Positions 51,346-60,191 are shown, counted from the stretch's first letter. The stretch: 64,000 bases of DNA from Pseudoflavonifractor sp. 60 (GCF_009911645.1 NZ_QWKI01000001.1:62001-126000); one strand, 5' to 3'. Notes: generated by a model not told the origin, from the sequence alone. Program-made: numbers and translations.

Positions 51346-51618
51346 CTAGTTCAGCCCCGCCTGCCTGGCCTGGGCCCCAATGCGGTCCACCAGCTCGGCC
51401 CCCTCCTTGCTGTGCATCAGCTGGTCCATAATGGCCATCAGCGCGCTGGGGTCTCCCGCCGCCGCCTGCTGCGCCGCCTGCTGTACTCCGCCGCCCTGGC
51501 GCTGGAGCAGCTCCCGCAGCTTTTGGGCGTCGCTGGATTGGGCCAGCTGAGAGACTGCCTCCCGGTTTTTCATCAGCTCCGCCGCGGCCGCTCCCATCCT
51601 GTTCTCCTTGGATTCCAT
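51346..51618 (-). CDS. Unknown helical protein, 90 aa
   Basis: First gene of the three-gene cluster. MESKENRMGAAAAELMKNRE is followed by a Gln/Ala-rich helix (QGGGVQQAAQQAAAG) and ends RIGAQARQAGLN. Soluble, no signal. Start chosen at ATG within GTGGATATG; a GTG three codons upstream is the alternative. Lies 40 bp before the second gene of the cluster. Confidence 0.6.
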   Translation of the reverse strand: MESKENRMGAAAAELMKNREAVSQLAQSSDAQKLRELLQRQGGGVQQAAQQAAAGDPSALMAIMDQLMHSKEGAELVDRIGAQARQAGLN

Positions 51619-51719
51619 ATCCACCACTCCCTATTGATGTTTCTCCCCATATGGAGAGCCGTTGATTTTAACTGCGCTAACTATTCCAGTATATGCAAAG
51701 AAAGGGCAAGGTGACACTT

Positions 51720-52181
51720 TTGAATATTTTAGTCTTTTCCGACTCCCACCGCTCCCTGTCCGGTATGTACGCCGCCATTGACCGCCATAAGCCCCAGCAA
51801 GTCATTCACCTGGGGGACATGATGGACGACGCCGAGGAGGTGTCCCAGCACTACCCCAAGCTGCCCTTCTGCTTGGTCCCCGGCAACTGCGACGGCTGGG
51901 GAGTTGCCACTCCGGTCAAAAAGCAGATCACCCTGGAGGGAAAATCCATCCTCCTGTCCCACGGCCACCGCTGGGGCGTCAAAAGCGGCTACGATACGGC
52001 AATTGCCGACGCCCGGGCCGTGGGGGCGGATATCCTCCTCTTCGGCCACACCCACCGCGCCGTCTGCGAGCAGCTGGAGGACGGCCTGTGGATGCTGAAT
52101 CCCGGCGCCAGCCGGTCCAGCTACGGTTTGATTACCATCGAAAACAACGCCATCAGCTGCACCGTCCTTCCCCAGCAATAG
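51720..52181 (+). CDS. YfcE/MJ0936-type metallophosphoesterase
   Basis: 153-aa calcineurin-like phosphoesterase: NILVFSDSHRS (Asp/His), HLGDMMDD, PGNCDGWG, LLSHGHRWGV and LFGHTHRAV form a complete dinuclear metal site. Stand-alone enzymes of this type cleave phosphodiesters such as cyclic nucleotides, but the natural substrate is unsettled. TTG start (LNILVFSDSH) with AAGGTGA 5 nt upstream; longer starts would add nine residues. Confidence 0.9.
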   Translation: MNILVFSDSHRSLSGMYAAIDRHKPQQVIHLGDMMDDAEEVSQHYPKLPFCLVPGNCDGWGVATPVKKQITLEGKSILLSHGHRWGVKSGYDTAIADARAVGADILLFGHTHRAVCEQLEDGLWMLNPGASRSSYGLITIENNAISCTVLPQQ

Positions 52182-52228
52182 GGTCCAATGGCAGAGGGGC
52201 GCGTCCCGCCCTCCTGCGGAGGTTTGCC

Positions 52229-53755
52229 ATGAAAAAACTGCTCTATATTCTCTTCCACCGCTCTGTGTTTATGTCTCTGGCTCTGGCGGTACAGCTGGCC
52301 ACCCTGTTTTTCATGGTGTCCATCTTCTCTGAATATCTGGAAATCTTCTACTGGTGCTGCATCGCAGCCAGTGTCATCGCCGCTGTGGCCATTGTAGGCA
52401 GCCGAATGGAGCCGGGGTATAAAATCGCCTGGCTCCTGCTTATTTTGCCCTTCCCTGTTTTCGGCGGTATCTTCTACCTGCTGGTTGGGGGCGGCTACGT
52501 CCCCGAACGTACCCAAAAGCGGATGCGGGGAATGCTGAAGAAGTCCGCTCAGGCGCTGAGAGAGGACTTTAAGGCGGACGACCTTCTCCCGCTGGGGGGC
52601 GATGCCGCCGGACAGGCCAGCTATCTGGAGCGCAGGGCCGCCTGCCCCGCCTACACCAATACCGAGACGGAGTACTTCCCCCTGGGGGACGCCGCCTTCC
52701 CCCGTATGCTGGAGGAGCTGGAAAAAGCGGAAAAATATATCTTCCTGGAGTACTTTATTATTCAGCCTGGCGTCTTTTGGGACAGCATCCTGACAATCCT
52801 GGAGCGAAAGGCCGCCCAGGGCGTGGAGGTCCGAGTACTGTACGACGACTTCGGCTGTATGTTCACCCTCCCCCGGGACTACAACGAGACGCTGACTAAA
52901 AAGGGCATCCAGTGCCGGGTGTTCAACCGCTTTCTGCCGGTGATGTCCCTGCGGCTGAACAACCGGGACCATCGAAAGCTGCTGATTATTGACGGAAAAG
53001 TGGGTTTCACTGGCGGTATCAACCTGGCAGACGAGTATATCAACGTCAAGGAGCGCTTCGGCCACTGGAAGGACAGCGCCGTTCTGCTGGAGGGGGACGC
53101 GGTCTGGTCCATGACCGTGATGTTCCTCACCATGTGGGACAATATTGCCGATTGGGACGAGGATTTTGAGCGATTTCACCCCCCTGCCGCTCCGGTGCGG
53201 CCCTGGACCGGGTACGTCCAGCCCTACACCGACACCCCTCTGGACCGGGAAACGGTAGGTCAGGCGGTCTACCTCAACATGATTGCCAAGGCCAAGAACT
53301 ATATCTATATCACTACTCCCTATCTGATTATCGATGTGGCCACTAATACCGCCCTGTGCAACGCCGCCAAGTCTGGGGTTGATGTACGCATCATCACCCC
53401 TCATATCCCCGACAAGCGGTATGTTTTTGAGGTCACCCGCGCCCACTATCCCCCTCTGCTGGAGTCGGGGGTGAAAATTTATGAATACACTCCCGGTTTT
53501 ATTCACGCCAAAAACTTTGTGATTGACGACCGCTTTGCTACCGTGGGCACCGTCAATCTGGACTACCGCAGCCTGTTCCTGCACTTCGAGGACGGCGTGT
53601 GGCTGTGCGAAGCCCCCTGCATCCGAGATATTCGGACGGACTTCCTGAAGACGCTGGAGCTCTCTCAGCCCTGCTCTCTGCGGCAGTTCCGACACCTGAA
53701 TATCCTCCTCCAACTCTACCGCAATATCCTGCGTGTATTCGCGCCGTTGATGTAA
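52229..53755 (+). CDS. cls: Cardiolipin synthase, phospholipase D family
   Basis: 508 aa: two N-terminal membrane spans (MKKLLYILFHRSVFMSLAL; IFYWCCIAASVIAAVAIVG), then two PLD domains with HKD motifs in NRDHRKLLIIDGKVGFTGGIN (HxKxxxxD) and FIHAKNFVIDDRFATVG. Condenses two phosphatidylglycerol molecules into cardiolipin. ATG after GGAGGTTTGCC. 47 bp after the phosphoesterase gene in the same direction. Confidence 0.95.
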   Translation: MKKLLYILFHRSVFMSLALAVQLATLFFMVSIFSEYLEIFYWCCIAASVIAAVAIVGSRMEPGYKIAWLLLILPFPVFGGIFYLLVGGGYVPERTQKRMRGMLKKSAQALREDFKADDLLPLGGDAAGQASYLERRAACPAYTNTETEYFPLGDAAFPRMLEELEKAEKYIFLEYFIIQPGVFWDSILTILERKAAQGVEVRVLYDDFGCMFTLPRDYNETLTKKGIQCRVFNRFLPVMSLRLNNRDHRKLLIIDGKVGFTGGINLADEYINVKERFGHWKDSAVLLEGDAVWSMTVMFLTMWDNIADWDEDFERFHPPAAPVRPWTGYVQPYTDTPLDRETVGQAVYLNMIAKAKNYIYITTPYLIIDVATNTALCNAAKSGVDVRIITPHIPDKRYVFEVTRAHYPPLLESGVKIYEYTPGFIHAKNFVIDDRFATVGTVNLDYRSLFLHFEDGVWLCEAPCIRDIRTDFLKTLELSQPCSLRQFRHLNILLQLYRNILRVFAPLM

Positions 53756-53760
53756 GCAGA

Positions 53761-53783
53761 GGGGCCGCCCATTGAGCGGCCCC
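53761..53783. terminator. Hairpin between cls and the Cys-rich gene
   Basis: GGGGCCGC / GCGGCCCC with a 7-nt loop between converging genes; no T-run. Confidence 0.4.
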
Positions 53784-53788
53784 CTGTG

Positions 53789-54625
53789 TTACCGGCAGCA
53801 GCTTCCGCAAACGTTGCTGGAAGCACTGCTGGTGGTAGTAATGGTATTGGGCGGGAAGAACTCGTCCACGGGGAACTGGACCTGGCGGAAGAGGTCACAG
53901 GGGTCCTCCTGGCATCTGTCATTGTCGCAGCTGCAGTCCTTGGTTGGGATGCAGTAGTCATAGGCGGGGATGAGCAGCTGGGTATCCCGTTCCATGCGGA
54001 TGATGGAGAACTGGCCCAGGGTTACGAAGACGCGGTGCTGGTCGCCGCCAGTCACCAGCTCGTCACCGAAGCAGGCGGCCACCGCCATGGGAATATCCAC
54101 ACAGCCGCAATCGCAGGGACGGCACTCGCATACGTCCACCAGCTTCAGGTTGAGGATCAGCGGATCCACCGCCTCCACCACCGCCGTCGGCAGATTAGAC
54201 TGGGGTACGCACTGGACCTGGTTCTCGCCGCCCTCCGAGGTAAAGCTCTTGGAGCCGCTCTCACTGCCGAAGAGCACCGCCCGCTTGCAGAACACCGCCA
54301 GCCCGCACACCTGCACCGGTCGGGCAGCCCCTACAAAGGCGTCGGCAGTAATCCGATAGAAATACCGCACGTCCACGGTATAGAACCCCCGGTTAAAGGT
54401 GATCGGTTCCACATCAATGTACGCATAGAGCAGCTCGGCAGTCCCTGCCTTGATAGACTGGGCCCGGTCAATCACTTCCTGGGAGCAGCGGGTCGGGTAG
54501 ACCCGAAGGTCTTCAACACAATCTTTGTCCCGGCATGAGTCAAAAATCTTTCTCGTGTGTATGCATACGGCCTCCCGGATACTGCGGTCCTCGCTGATGG
54601 GGCCGGGTACGACCTTTTCTGGCAT
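53789..54625 (-). CDS. Cys-rich protein, probable late sporulation product
   Basis: 278 aa with many Cys, mostly in C-x-C and CC arrangements (VCECRPCDCGCVDIP; SCDNDRC; CGSCCR end). Opens PGPISEDRSIREAVCIHTRKIF and holds YIDVEPITFNRGFYTVDVRYFY. No signal peptide. I know no named function; similar uncharacterised proteins occur in clostridia as I recall. The candidate sigma-K promoter upstream and the Cys content favour a disulphide-crosslinked spore coat component; that is inference. Confidence 0.7.
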   Translation of the reverse strand: MPEKVVPGPISEDRSIREAVCIHTRKIFDSCRDKDCVEDLRVYPTRCSQEVIDRAQSIKAGTAELLYAYIDVEPITFNRGFYTVDVRYFYRITADAFVGAARPVQVCGLAVFCKRAVLFGSESGSKSFTSEGGENQVQCVPQSNLPTAVVEAVDPLILNLKLVDVCECRPCDCGCVDIPMAVAACFGDELVTGGDQHRVFVTLGQFSIIRMERDTQLLIPAYDYCIPTKDCSCDNDRCQEDPCDLFRQVQFPVDEFFPPNTITTTSSASSNVCGSCCR

Positions 54626-54692
54626 AAAATTCCCTCCTAGATTTGGATGGTCACAGGCGTTGGAACGCCCGGTAAGGGTTTGGCTTACAACC

Positions 54693-54719
54693 TATCTTAT
54701 GTGCCAGATGGGTTTTGGT
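54693..54719 (-). promoter_or_regulatory. Sigma-K-like promoter of the Cys-rich gene
   Basis: Minus-strand AC, 16 nt, CATAAGATA matching AC-N16-CATANNNTA, the sigma-K consensus, ~70 bp before the start codon. Confidence 0.45.
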
Positions 54720-54740
54720 GCGGGGCAGAGCGTTTTTCTC

Positions 54741-54769
54741 TTGCCCTTTTTCTTTTTTCCCGTTATAAT
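54741..54769 (+). promoter_or_regulatory. Promoter of the DUF4364 gene
   Basis: TTGCCC, 17-bp T-rich spacer, TATAAT, 35 bp before the start codon. Confidence 0.75.
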
Positions 54770-54803
54770 AAAAGCAACAAAGACCTACAGGGAGGCACCT
54801 GCC

Positions 54804-55349
54804 ATGCCGCGCATTGGATTTATTCAAGATGATTTGGATTTGAAACTGCTGATTCTCTATATTATGGATCGTACCGCCGGCCCTATCACTTTTTTGCAGC
54901 TGTTTGAGCTGGCCCTGTTTGATGCCGGGGTTGACTACTTCTCCCTCCGCCAGGCCGTGGACCATATGGTAGCCACCGGCCAGCTGGCGCTGGAGGAGGA
55001 GCGCTACGCTATTACTGAAAAGGGCCGGCGCAACAGTCAGATCTGTCAAAGCAGCCTGCCCCGCTCAGTACGGCTTCACTGTGACGACAATCTGATTAAG
55101 GTGAACGACGCCCTACGCAAAGAGGCCCAGGTCCGCTCTCAGCTCATAGATAACACAGATGGTACAGTCACCCTCTGTCTCGCCTTGGAGGACAACAGCT
55201 CTCCCCTGCTCCACCTGTCCCTGCTCTCTCCCAGCCGGGAACAGGCTCTGCGTTGGGAAGAAGCCTTTCACTCCGACCCCTCTGCCCTCTATCTGAACAT
55301 CACCAGACTGCTGGATCAGTCCAAGGAGGAACAAGATGAGAAGAATTGA
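54804..55349 (+). CDS. DUF4364 family protein
   Basis: 181 aa. N-terminal winged-helix-like region (DDLDLKLLILYIMDRTAGPITFLQ ... VDHMVATGQLALEEERYAITEKGR) and a helical/beta C-terminal part. The fold suggests a DNA-binding or regulator protein; its targets are unknown. ATG start after GGGAGGCACCTGCC. It overlaps the flavin-fold gene by 14 nt, so the two are coupled. Confidence 0.85.
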   Translation: MPRIGFIQDDLDLKLLILYIMDRTAGPITFLQLFELALFDAGVDYFSLRQAVDHMVATGQLALEEERYAITEKGRRNSQICQSSLPRSVRLHCDDNLIKVNDALRKEAQVRSQLIDNTDGTVTLCLALEDNSSPLLHLSLLSPSREQALRWEEAFHSDPSALYLNITRLLDQSKEEQDEKN

Positions 55350-55806
55350 CCGCGCACAGAATCGAGATTTTTCCCTGGCTCTGATTGACCGCTGCACCCA
55401 TGGCGTTATGGCCCTGTCTACCGGCGAGCCCTGCCCTTATTGCCTGCCCCTGTCCTTTGTTCGTCTGGATGACTGCCTCTATTTCCACTGCGCCCAACAG
55501 GGACGGAAAGTGGATCTGCTGCGCCAGTTTCCTCAAGTGTGTGTCACCTTCGTGGGAGACGACCGTCCCATCTTCGTCCCCCCGGCCATGTACTCCACCT
55601 ACTTTCAGTCCGTCATTGTTACCGGCACCGCCAGCGAGGTGAAGGACCCGGAGGAGAAGATTGCCGCCCTCCAGGCACTGTGCCAAAAGATGACGCCGGA
55701 GCATATGGACGGCTTTTCACCCGCCGTGGAGAAAAGCTTGACTGTCACCGCCGTCTGGAAAATCCGTATGGAGGATATCTCCGGAAAGGCAAAACTCCCA
55801 TCATAA
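55336..55806 (+). CDS. Pyridoxamine 5'-phosphate oxidase-fold protein
   Basis: 156 aa split-barrel flavin-binding type, similar to NimA/5-nitroimidazole resistance-like families. HGVMALSTGEPCPYCLPLSF and LYFHCAQQGRKVDLL are the flavin-site segments; a C-terminal helix with VEKSLTVTAVWKIRMEDISGKA follows. True substrate unknown; resistance function should not be assumed. Start overlaps the DUF4364 gene. Confidence 0.85.
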   Translation: MRRIDRAQNRDFSLALIDRCTHGVMALSTGEPCPYCLPLSFVRLDDCLYFHCAQQGRKVDLLRQFPQVCVTFVGDDRPIFVPPAMYSTYFQSVIVTGTASEVKDPEEKIAALQALCQKMTPEHMDGFSPAVEKSLTVTAVWKIRMEDISGKAKLPS

Positions 55807-55810
55807 AATG

Positions 55811-55847
55811 CGCCTCCACTGTTTCACGCAGTGGAGGCGGTATTTTT
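55811..55847. terminator. Bidirectional terminator after the flavin-fold gene
   Basis: 11-bp perfect stem (CGCCTCCACTG / CAGTGGAGGCG), 7-nt loop, then TATTTTTA; overlaps the end of the coiled-coil gene on the opposite strand. Confidence 0.85.
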
Positions 55848-56199
55848 ATTGTGCTTTTTTTAGTTCGGCTACATCTTGAGACAACATCCTAACCGCAGTT
55901 TTCAGGACGCTGACATCGGCCTCCAGCTCCTCTACCCGGCTCTGCGGGACCATCGTCTCTCGGATAATCTGCTGTCCCTCGGCAAGCAAGTCGAACTGCT
56001 GCTTCACCTCAACATCCAGCCGGACCTTAATGCCGGAGACGTCGATTTGGATCCTATCCACAGTTGCCGTCAGCTTCTCCAGCATTTCCCCATGCTTCTC
56101 CAGCATTTCTCCATGCTTTTCCAGCATCTCTCCATGCTTCTCCAGCGTCTTTTCCTGTCTCTCCAGGATTTGCAGGATCCTCTCTTCGTTGTTCATCAT
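55846..56199 (-). CDS. Small coiled-coil protein with heptad repeats
   Basis: 117 aa, almost wholly coiled coil: LEKHGEM repeated three times in register, then VDRIQIDVSGIKVRLDVEVK. Two adjacent ATGs; the first overlaps the AI-2E gene stop (ATGA), which points to coupling, while spacing to AGGAG favours the second. It probably makes a trimer or dimer and may act as scaffold for the transporter protein made just before. Confidence 0.78.
   Translation of the reverse strand: MMNNEERILQILERQEKTLEKHGEMLEKHGEMLEKHGEMLEKLTATVDRIQIDVSGIKVRLDVEVKQQFDLLAEGQQIIRETMVPQSRVEELEADVSVLKTAVRMLSQDVAELKKAQ
56074..56157 (-). repeat. 21-bp tandem repeat inside the coiled-coil gene
   Basis: Four in-register 21-bp units beginning near CTTCTCCAGCATTTC, the last one degenerate, encoding the LEKHGEM heptads. 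In-frame copy changes would lengthen or shorten the coil. Confidence 0.85.
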
Positions 56200-57509
56200 G
56201 TTCTCCTTTCTCTTTCTTCATTTTCAGAGGCTCTTACGTGAAAATGGTCCATAGGTCCAGTTTTTCCCATGTAGTCTTCGGTGTCCACCGGCAGTCCATG
56301 GGAACGCAGCCTATAGGCCACCACCCGGCTGATGATGCCATAAATCATAGCGAAGACGGGCACCCCCAGCACCATTCCAGCAAAACCGAACAGACCGCCA
56401 AAAAGGAGAATGGAAAACAGTACCCAAAAGGAGGCCAGGCCGGTGGACTCCCCCAGGATTTTGGGGCCGAGAATATTGCCATCAAATTGCTGGAGGACCA
56501 AAATAAAGATGGCAAAATAGACAGCCTGGAGCGGATTAACCAGAAAAATCAGCAGCCCACAGGGAATGGCCCCAATAAATGGCCCGAAGAAAGGGATAAT
56601 GTTGGTCACTCCGATGATGGTGGACACCAAGGCGGGATAAGGGAATTTCAGGAGGTTGCAGCAAATCAGACAGAGGATACCGATAATCAGGGAGTCCAGC
56701 AATTTTCCATTGATAAAACCGCTCATAATCTTGTAGGCGTTGCGAACCTCCCCCACAATCAAATCGCCAATGTCGGTGCGAAACAGGCTGTAGACAATTT
56801 TCTTGCTCTGGGCGGCGAAGATATCTTTCCGCGCCAGGAGGTAGACCGATACGATCAGGGCAATGAGCAAATCTTTTACCAACACCAGGAAGCCCACCAC
56901 CACTCCGGACACTCCCGCCACCACTCCGGTAAGGTTGGGAATAATGTCTTTCCGCAGCCATTCCAGTGTGGTGGACATGGACTCTAGATTGGGCAGGATA
57001 TCAGAGTTCAGCCACTGCTCCAGGGAGACGGCGGCGGAGGTATAGATGGACATCACCGTGGACTGGATCTCTGGATTGTCCTCAAAGAAAATCTGAAGCC
57101 ACTCCTGGACCACCTCCATGTAGTCCGGGATGGACTGAACCAACCCTACCACGCTGTCATAAACCTGGGGCAGGACCATGGCCAGCAGCAGATAAATGAG
57201 CAGCATGGCCAGCAGCAGGCTGAGCACAATGGCAGTCAGGTTCAGGAAGGCCATATCCCGCTGATTTTTGGTGCGCTTTTCCGAGGTCATGGCCGTCAGG
57301 CATTTCAAAATGGTCCGGTGGACGGGCAGCAGCAGGAAGGCAATCACCGCCCCCATGAAGACTGGCCGAAGAATCGCCCCCAATGTATTAAAAAACTGAG
57401 CCACCTCTTGAAAGTGGAACAGGGCAAAAAAGAGACACAGTGACGCCGCAATTACTGCAAAGGCGGTCAATCCCGCCGAAAGATATGGATGCCTGTCGTT
57501 GCGATTCAT
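56196..57509 (-). CDS. AI-2E family transporter
   Basis: 437 aa with eight hydrophobic spans and the large extracytoplasmic or cytoplasmic insertion (EWLQIFFEDNPEIQSTVMS) typical of the AI-2E/PerM family. GPFIGAIPCGLLIFLVNPLQ and GPKILGESTGLASFWVLFSILLFG are family segments. Members have been linked to export of small molecules and to Na+/H+ antiport; which applies here is unknown. It starts 21 nt after purB on the same strand. Confidence 0.9.
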   Translation of the reverse strand: MNRNDRHPYLSAGLTAFAVIAASLCLFFALFHFQEVAQFFNTLGAILRPVFMGAVIAFLLLPVHRTILKCLTAMTSEKRTKNQRDMAFLNLTAIVLSLLLAMLLIYLLLAMVLPQVYDSVVGLVQSIPDYMEVVQEWLQIFFEDNPEIQSTVMSIYTSAAVSLEQWLNSDILPNLESMSTTLEWLRKDIIPNLTGVVAGVSGVVVGFLVLVKDLLIALIVSVYLLARKDIFAAQSKKIVYSLFRTDIGDLIVGEVRNAYKIMSGFINGKLLDSLIIGILCLICCNLLKFPYPALVSTIIGVTNIIPFFGPFIGAIPCGLLIFLVNPLQAVYFAIFILVLQQFDGNILGPKILGESTGLASFWVLFSILLFGGLFGFAGMVLGVPVFAMIYGIISRVVAYRLRSHGLPVDTEDYMGKTGPMDHFHVRASENEERERRT

Positions 57510-57530
57510 ACTCCCACCGCCTGCCTTTCC

Positions 57531-58967
57531 TTAGACCTTCAGTTCTGTCTCTTCGCCCTCCAGCGCCTGAGCATACTTCTCCAGCACAGGGCCAACACAC
57601 TGACGTAAAAATTCCTCCACCTGTTCCGGACACCGGCCAATATAGGCGCCAGGGTCCAGATGGGCGGACAGCTCCTCTTTGGTCATACCAAAAACAGGGT
57701 CCGCCGCCATCAGGTCAATCAGGTTATTGGACAGCCCCAGCTCTTTCACGTTATAGCCAGCTTCCTGGGACAAAACCCGGATGCGCTCGTGAATTTCCTG
57801 CCGGTCGCCGCCCCGCTTCACCGCGTCCATCATAATATTCTCGCTGGCCATAAAGGGCAGCTCCTCCAGGATGTGCTTCTCGATGACCTTGGGGTGGACC
57901 ACCAGTCCAGCGGCCACGTTGGCCCAGATGTTCAGGATTGCGTCCACCGCAAGGAAAGCCTCGGGGACGGACAGGCGCTTGTTGGCGGAGTCGTCCAGCG
58001 TACGCTCGAACCACTGGGTCGCAGTGGTGACGGCGGGGTTGCCCACATCCACGATGACGTACCGGGCCAGGGAACAGATCCGCTCGCACCGCATGGGGTT
58101 GCGCTTGTAGGGCATGGCCGAGGAACCGATCTGGTTCTTCTCAAAAGGCTCCTCCACCTCCTTCAGGTGGCACAGCAGACGCAGGTCGGTGGCGAACTTG
58201 CTGGCCGACTGGGCAATCCCGGCCAGGGTAGACACCACGTTGTAGTCCATCTTCCGGGAATAGGTCTGCCCGCTCACGGGGACAACGGCTGTAAAGCCCA
58301 TCTCCTTTGCAATCTTCTCCTCCAGCAGCTTCACCTTTTTGTGGTCTCCCTCGAACAGCTCCAGGAAGGAGGCCTGGGTCCCAGTGGTGCCCTTGGAGCC
58401 CAGCAAAGCCAGGGTGGAAATGCGGTGGTCGATCTCCTCCAGGTCCATAAGCAGCTCGTTCATCCACAGGGTTGCCCGCTTGCCCACGGTCACCAGCTGA
58501 GCGGCCTGAAAGTGCGTAAATCCAAGGGTTGGCAAGGCTTTATGCTTGTCAGCAAAGTCCGCCAGATGGGCCAGCACCCGGACGATTTTCTCCCGGACCA
58601 GCTCCAATCCCTCCCGCATAAGAATCACATCGGTATTGTCCCCCACATAGCAGCTGGTGGCCCCCAGGTGGATGATGGGCATGGCCTTGGGGCACAGCTC
58701 GCCATAAGTGTGGACGTGGGCCATCACATCGTGGCGCAGCTTCTTCTCCCACTGGGCGGCCTTGTCGTAGTCAATGTCGGTGATGTGGGCCTCCAGTTCG
58801 TCCACCTGCTCCTGGGTCACCGGCAGGCCCAGCTCCATCTCCGCCCGGGCCAGGGCTACCCACAGCCGGCGCCAGGTGGAAAATTTCTTGTCCGGGGAGA
58901 AAATGTACTGCATCTCGTCGCTGGCGTAGCGGGAGGACAGGGGGCTTTCATAGCGGCTAGTTGACAT
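57531..58967 (-). CDS. purB: Adenylosuccinate lyase
   Basis: 478 aa of the fumarase/aspartase superfamily, acting twice in purine synthesis. HLGATSCYVGDNTD, the catalytic His region GFTHFQAAQLVTVGKRATLW, TYSRKMDYNVVSTLAGIAQSA and the signature GSSAMPYKRNPMRCE are clear. Typical of the longer clostridial/eukaryote-like PurB type. ATG after AAGAGGTCG. Confidence 0.96.
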   Translation of the reverse strand: MSTSRYESPLSSRYASDEMQYIFSPDKKFSTWRRLWVALARAEMELGLPVTQEQVDELEAHITDIDYDKAAQWEKKLRHDVMAHVHTYGELCPKAMPIIHLGATSCYVGDNTDVILMREGLELVREKIVRVLAHLADFADKHKALPTLGFTHFQAAQLVTVGKRATLWMNELLMDLEEIDHRISTLALLGSKGTTGTQASFLELFEGDHKKVKLLEEKIAKEMGFTAVVPVSGQTYSRKMDYNVVSTLAGIAQSASKFATDLRLLCHLKEVEEPFEKNQIGSSAMPYKRNPMRCERICSLARYVIVDVGNPAVTTATQWFERTLDDSANKRLSVPEAFLAVDAILNIWANVAAGLVVHPKVIEKHILEELPFMASENIMMDAVKRGGDRQEIHERIRVLSQEAGYNVKELGLSNNLIDLMAADPVFGMTKEELSAHLDPGAYIGRCPEQVEEFLRQCVGPVLEKYAQALEGEETELKV

Positions 58968-59002
58968 AATATCGACCTCTTATCCTTTTGTATTTCTGCT
59001 TC

Positions 59003-59008
59003 ATTATA
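59003..59008 (-). promoter_or_regulatory. Probable -10 of the purB promoter
   Basis: Minus-strand TATAAT ~36 bp before the purB start; the -35 (TAGCAA) is weak. Confidence 0.4.
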
Positions 59009-59069
59009 GCGCATTTTTTCCCTGTTTGCTACCCTTGGGGGAAATTTTCACAGAACTTTAAAGAATGTT

Positions 59070-59483
59070 TTATAAAATCTCTTTCACCTTCTGCTGATCC
59101 GCTTCGTCGCAGAATACAATGAACGCTTTTTCTCCCCCGCTCAAATACGCATCCCAGGAAACCACCTCCCGTTTCACGAAGTCACCACCACAGCATGGGC
59201 ACTTCGATCTATAGTTTAAATAGACAAAACGGCCCCCAAAAATCTGTTCCATCCGTCCAGGCAGACGGCCTTCACACCCATGATAATATTCGTCGCTGGT
59301 CCGTTCCGCAACTGCAAGCACTTTGTTCTCCGGATTATAGGCGCTTCCGCAATAAATCGGAACCATATCAGTATCAGCGGTGGTCACCGTATATGCAAAC
59401 TGTAAACCACATTGTCCGCACTTCGCACGGTAGACACGCTCCAGCTTTTTGACGGCGTCTGCAACCCATTCGCTCTTGTTCAC
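59070..59483 (-). CDS. Unknown protein with zinc-ribbon-like CxxC pairs, 137 aa
   Basis: CGQCGLQF and KCPCCGGDFVKRE form two CxxC pairs ~70 residues apart; YCGSAYNPE and HGCEGRLPG lie between. Soluble. GTG start after AAGGAGGGACTGC. It and its upstream neighbour lie in a visibly AT-richer patch, suggesting acquisition. No function recognised. Confidence 0.6.
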   Translation of the reverse strand: MNKSEWVADAVKKLERVYRAKCGQCGLQFAYTVTTADTDMVPIYCGSAYNPENKVLAVAERTSDEYYHGCEGRLPGRMEQIFGGRFVYLNYRSKCPCCGGDFVKREVVSWDAYLSGGEKAFIVFCDEADQQKVKEIL

Positions 59484-59496
59484 GCAGTCCCTCCTT

Positions 59497-60048
59497 CTAT
59501 TTACAGAAGATACCGTCGGAATCCTTGGGATATGTATACAAAACCTCTACCGGAAATCCAATGCAGTCAAATAAGCCCCGAAAAAACGCCTCCCGCTTTT
59601 TTCGCGCGTCATCAGAATCGGCGCACACCATTCTGCCATTTTCTTCATAATACCAGTAATATTTAACCAAAATAAAGTAGTACAGCACATCTTTACGTTC
59701 GGGAAATTCGTAAACCCTCTCTGATATATTTTGCTCTATATGATAATGCCGATTTGACATTAACTCAAAATACCACAACCGGCCTTGCTCATTGCTTAAA
59801 CATCCCTCTTTTGAGTATGAAATACCAATGCTCCACTCATACCAGTTTTCACCGCCATTCACAAGATGGCTGCGCCCAATATATTTGTTCAGCCCTGCTC
59901 CACGCACTTTTGTCTTTTTTATATATTTATCCAACCGTTCAGCAATTCCCTGTAAGTCCTGTGCGCCGCAGATAATTCCATATTCCTCCGCCTCTGCGTA
60001 TACCTTTCGCTCCTCTTCTCCAGGGTGCATTCGCAGTTTCCAAAACAT
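59497..60048 (-). CDS. Unknown protein, 183 aa, AT-rich gene
   Basis: Soluble, rich in Tyr/Lys/Glu (KDVLYYFILVKYYWYYEENGR). No motif recognised. GGAGGTATTATT precedes the ATG, and TATAAT at 60092-60097 could be its -10. Base composition differs from the leu genes on its right. An orphan immunity or defence-related role is only a guess from context. Confidence 0.6.
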   Translation of the reverse strand: MFWKLRMHPGEEERKVYAEAEEYGIICGAQDLQGIAERLDKYIKKTKVRGAGLNKYIGRSHLVNGGENWYEWSIGISYSKEGCLSNEQGRLWYFELMSNRHYHIEQNISERVYEFPERKDVLYYFILVKYYWYYEENGRMVCADSDDARKKREAFFRGLFDCIGFPVEVLYTYPKDSDGIFCK

Positions 60049-60105
60049 AATAATACCTCCAGCTTCTGTAATCGGTTTTTATGATGGGTTCATTATATCA
60101 TAAAT

Positions 60106-60142
60106 TGACAGTGCTGGCTTCTTTTTGAGACCAGCACTGTCA
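60106..60142 (-). terminator. Terminator after leuB
   Basis: 12-bp perfect stem (TGACAGTGCTGG / CCAGCACTGTCA), 13-nt loop, T-rich sequence on the minus strand after it. Separates leuB from the AT-rich pair. Confidence 0.6.
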
Positions 60143-60191
60143 TCTTTAAAGCTCTTTTTTACCATCCCCGATCAGGGGCCTGGTACACAGC

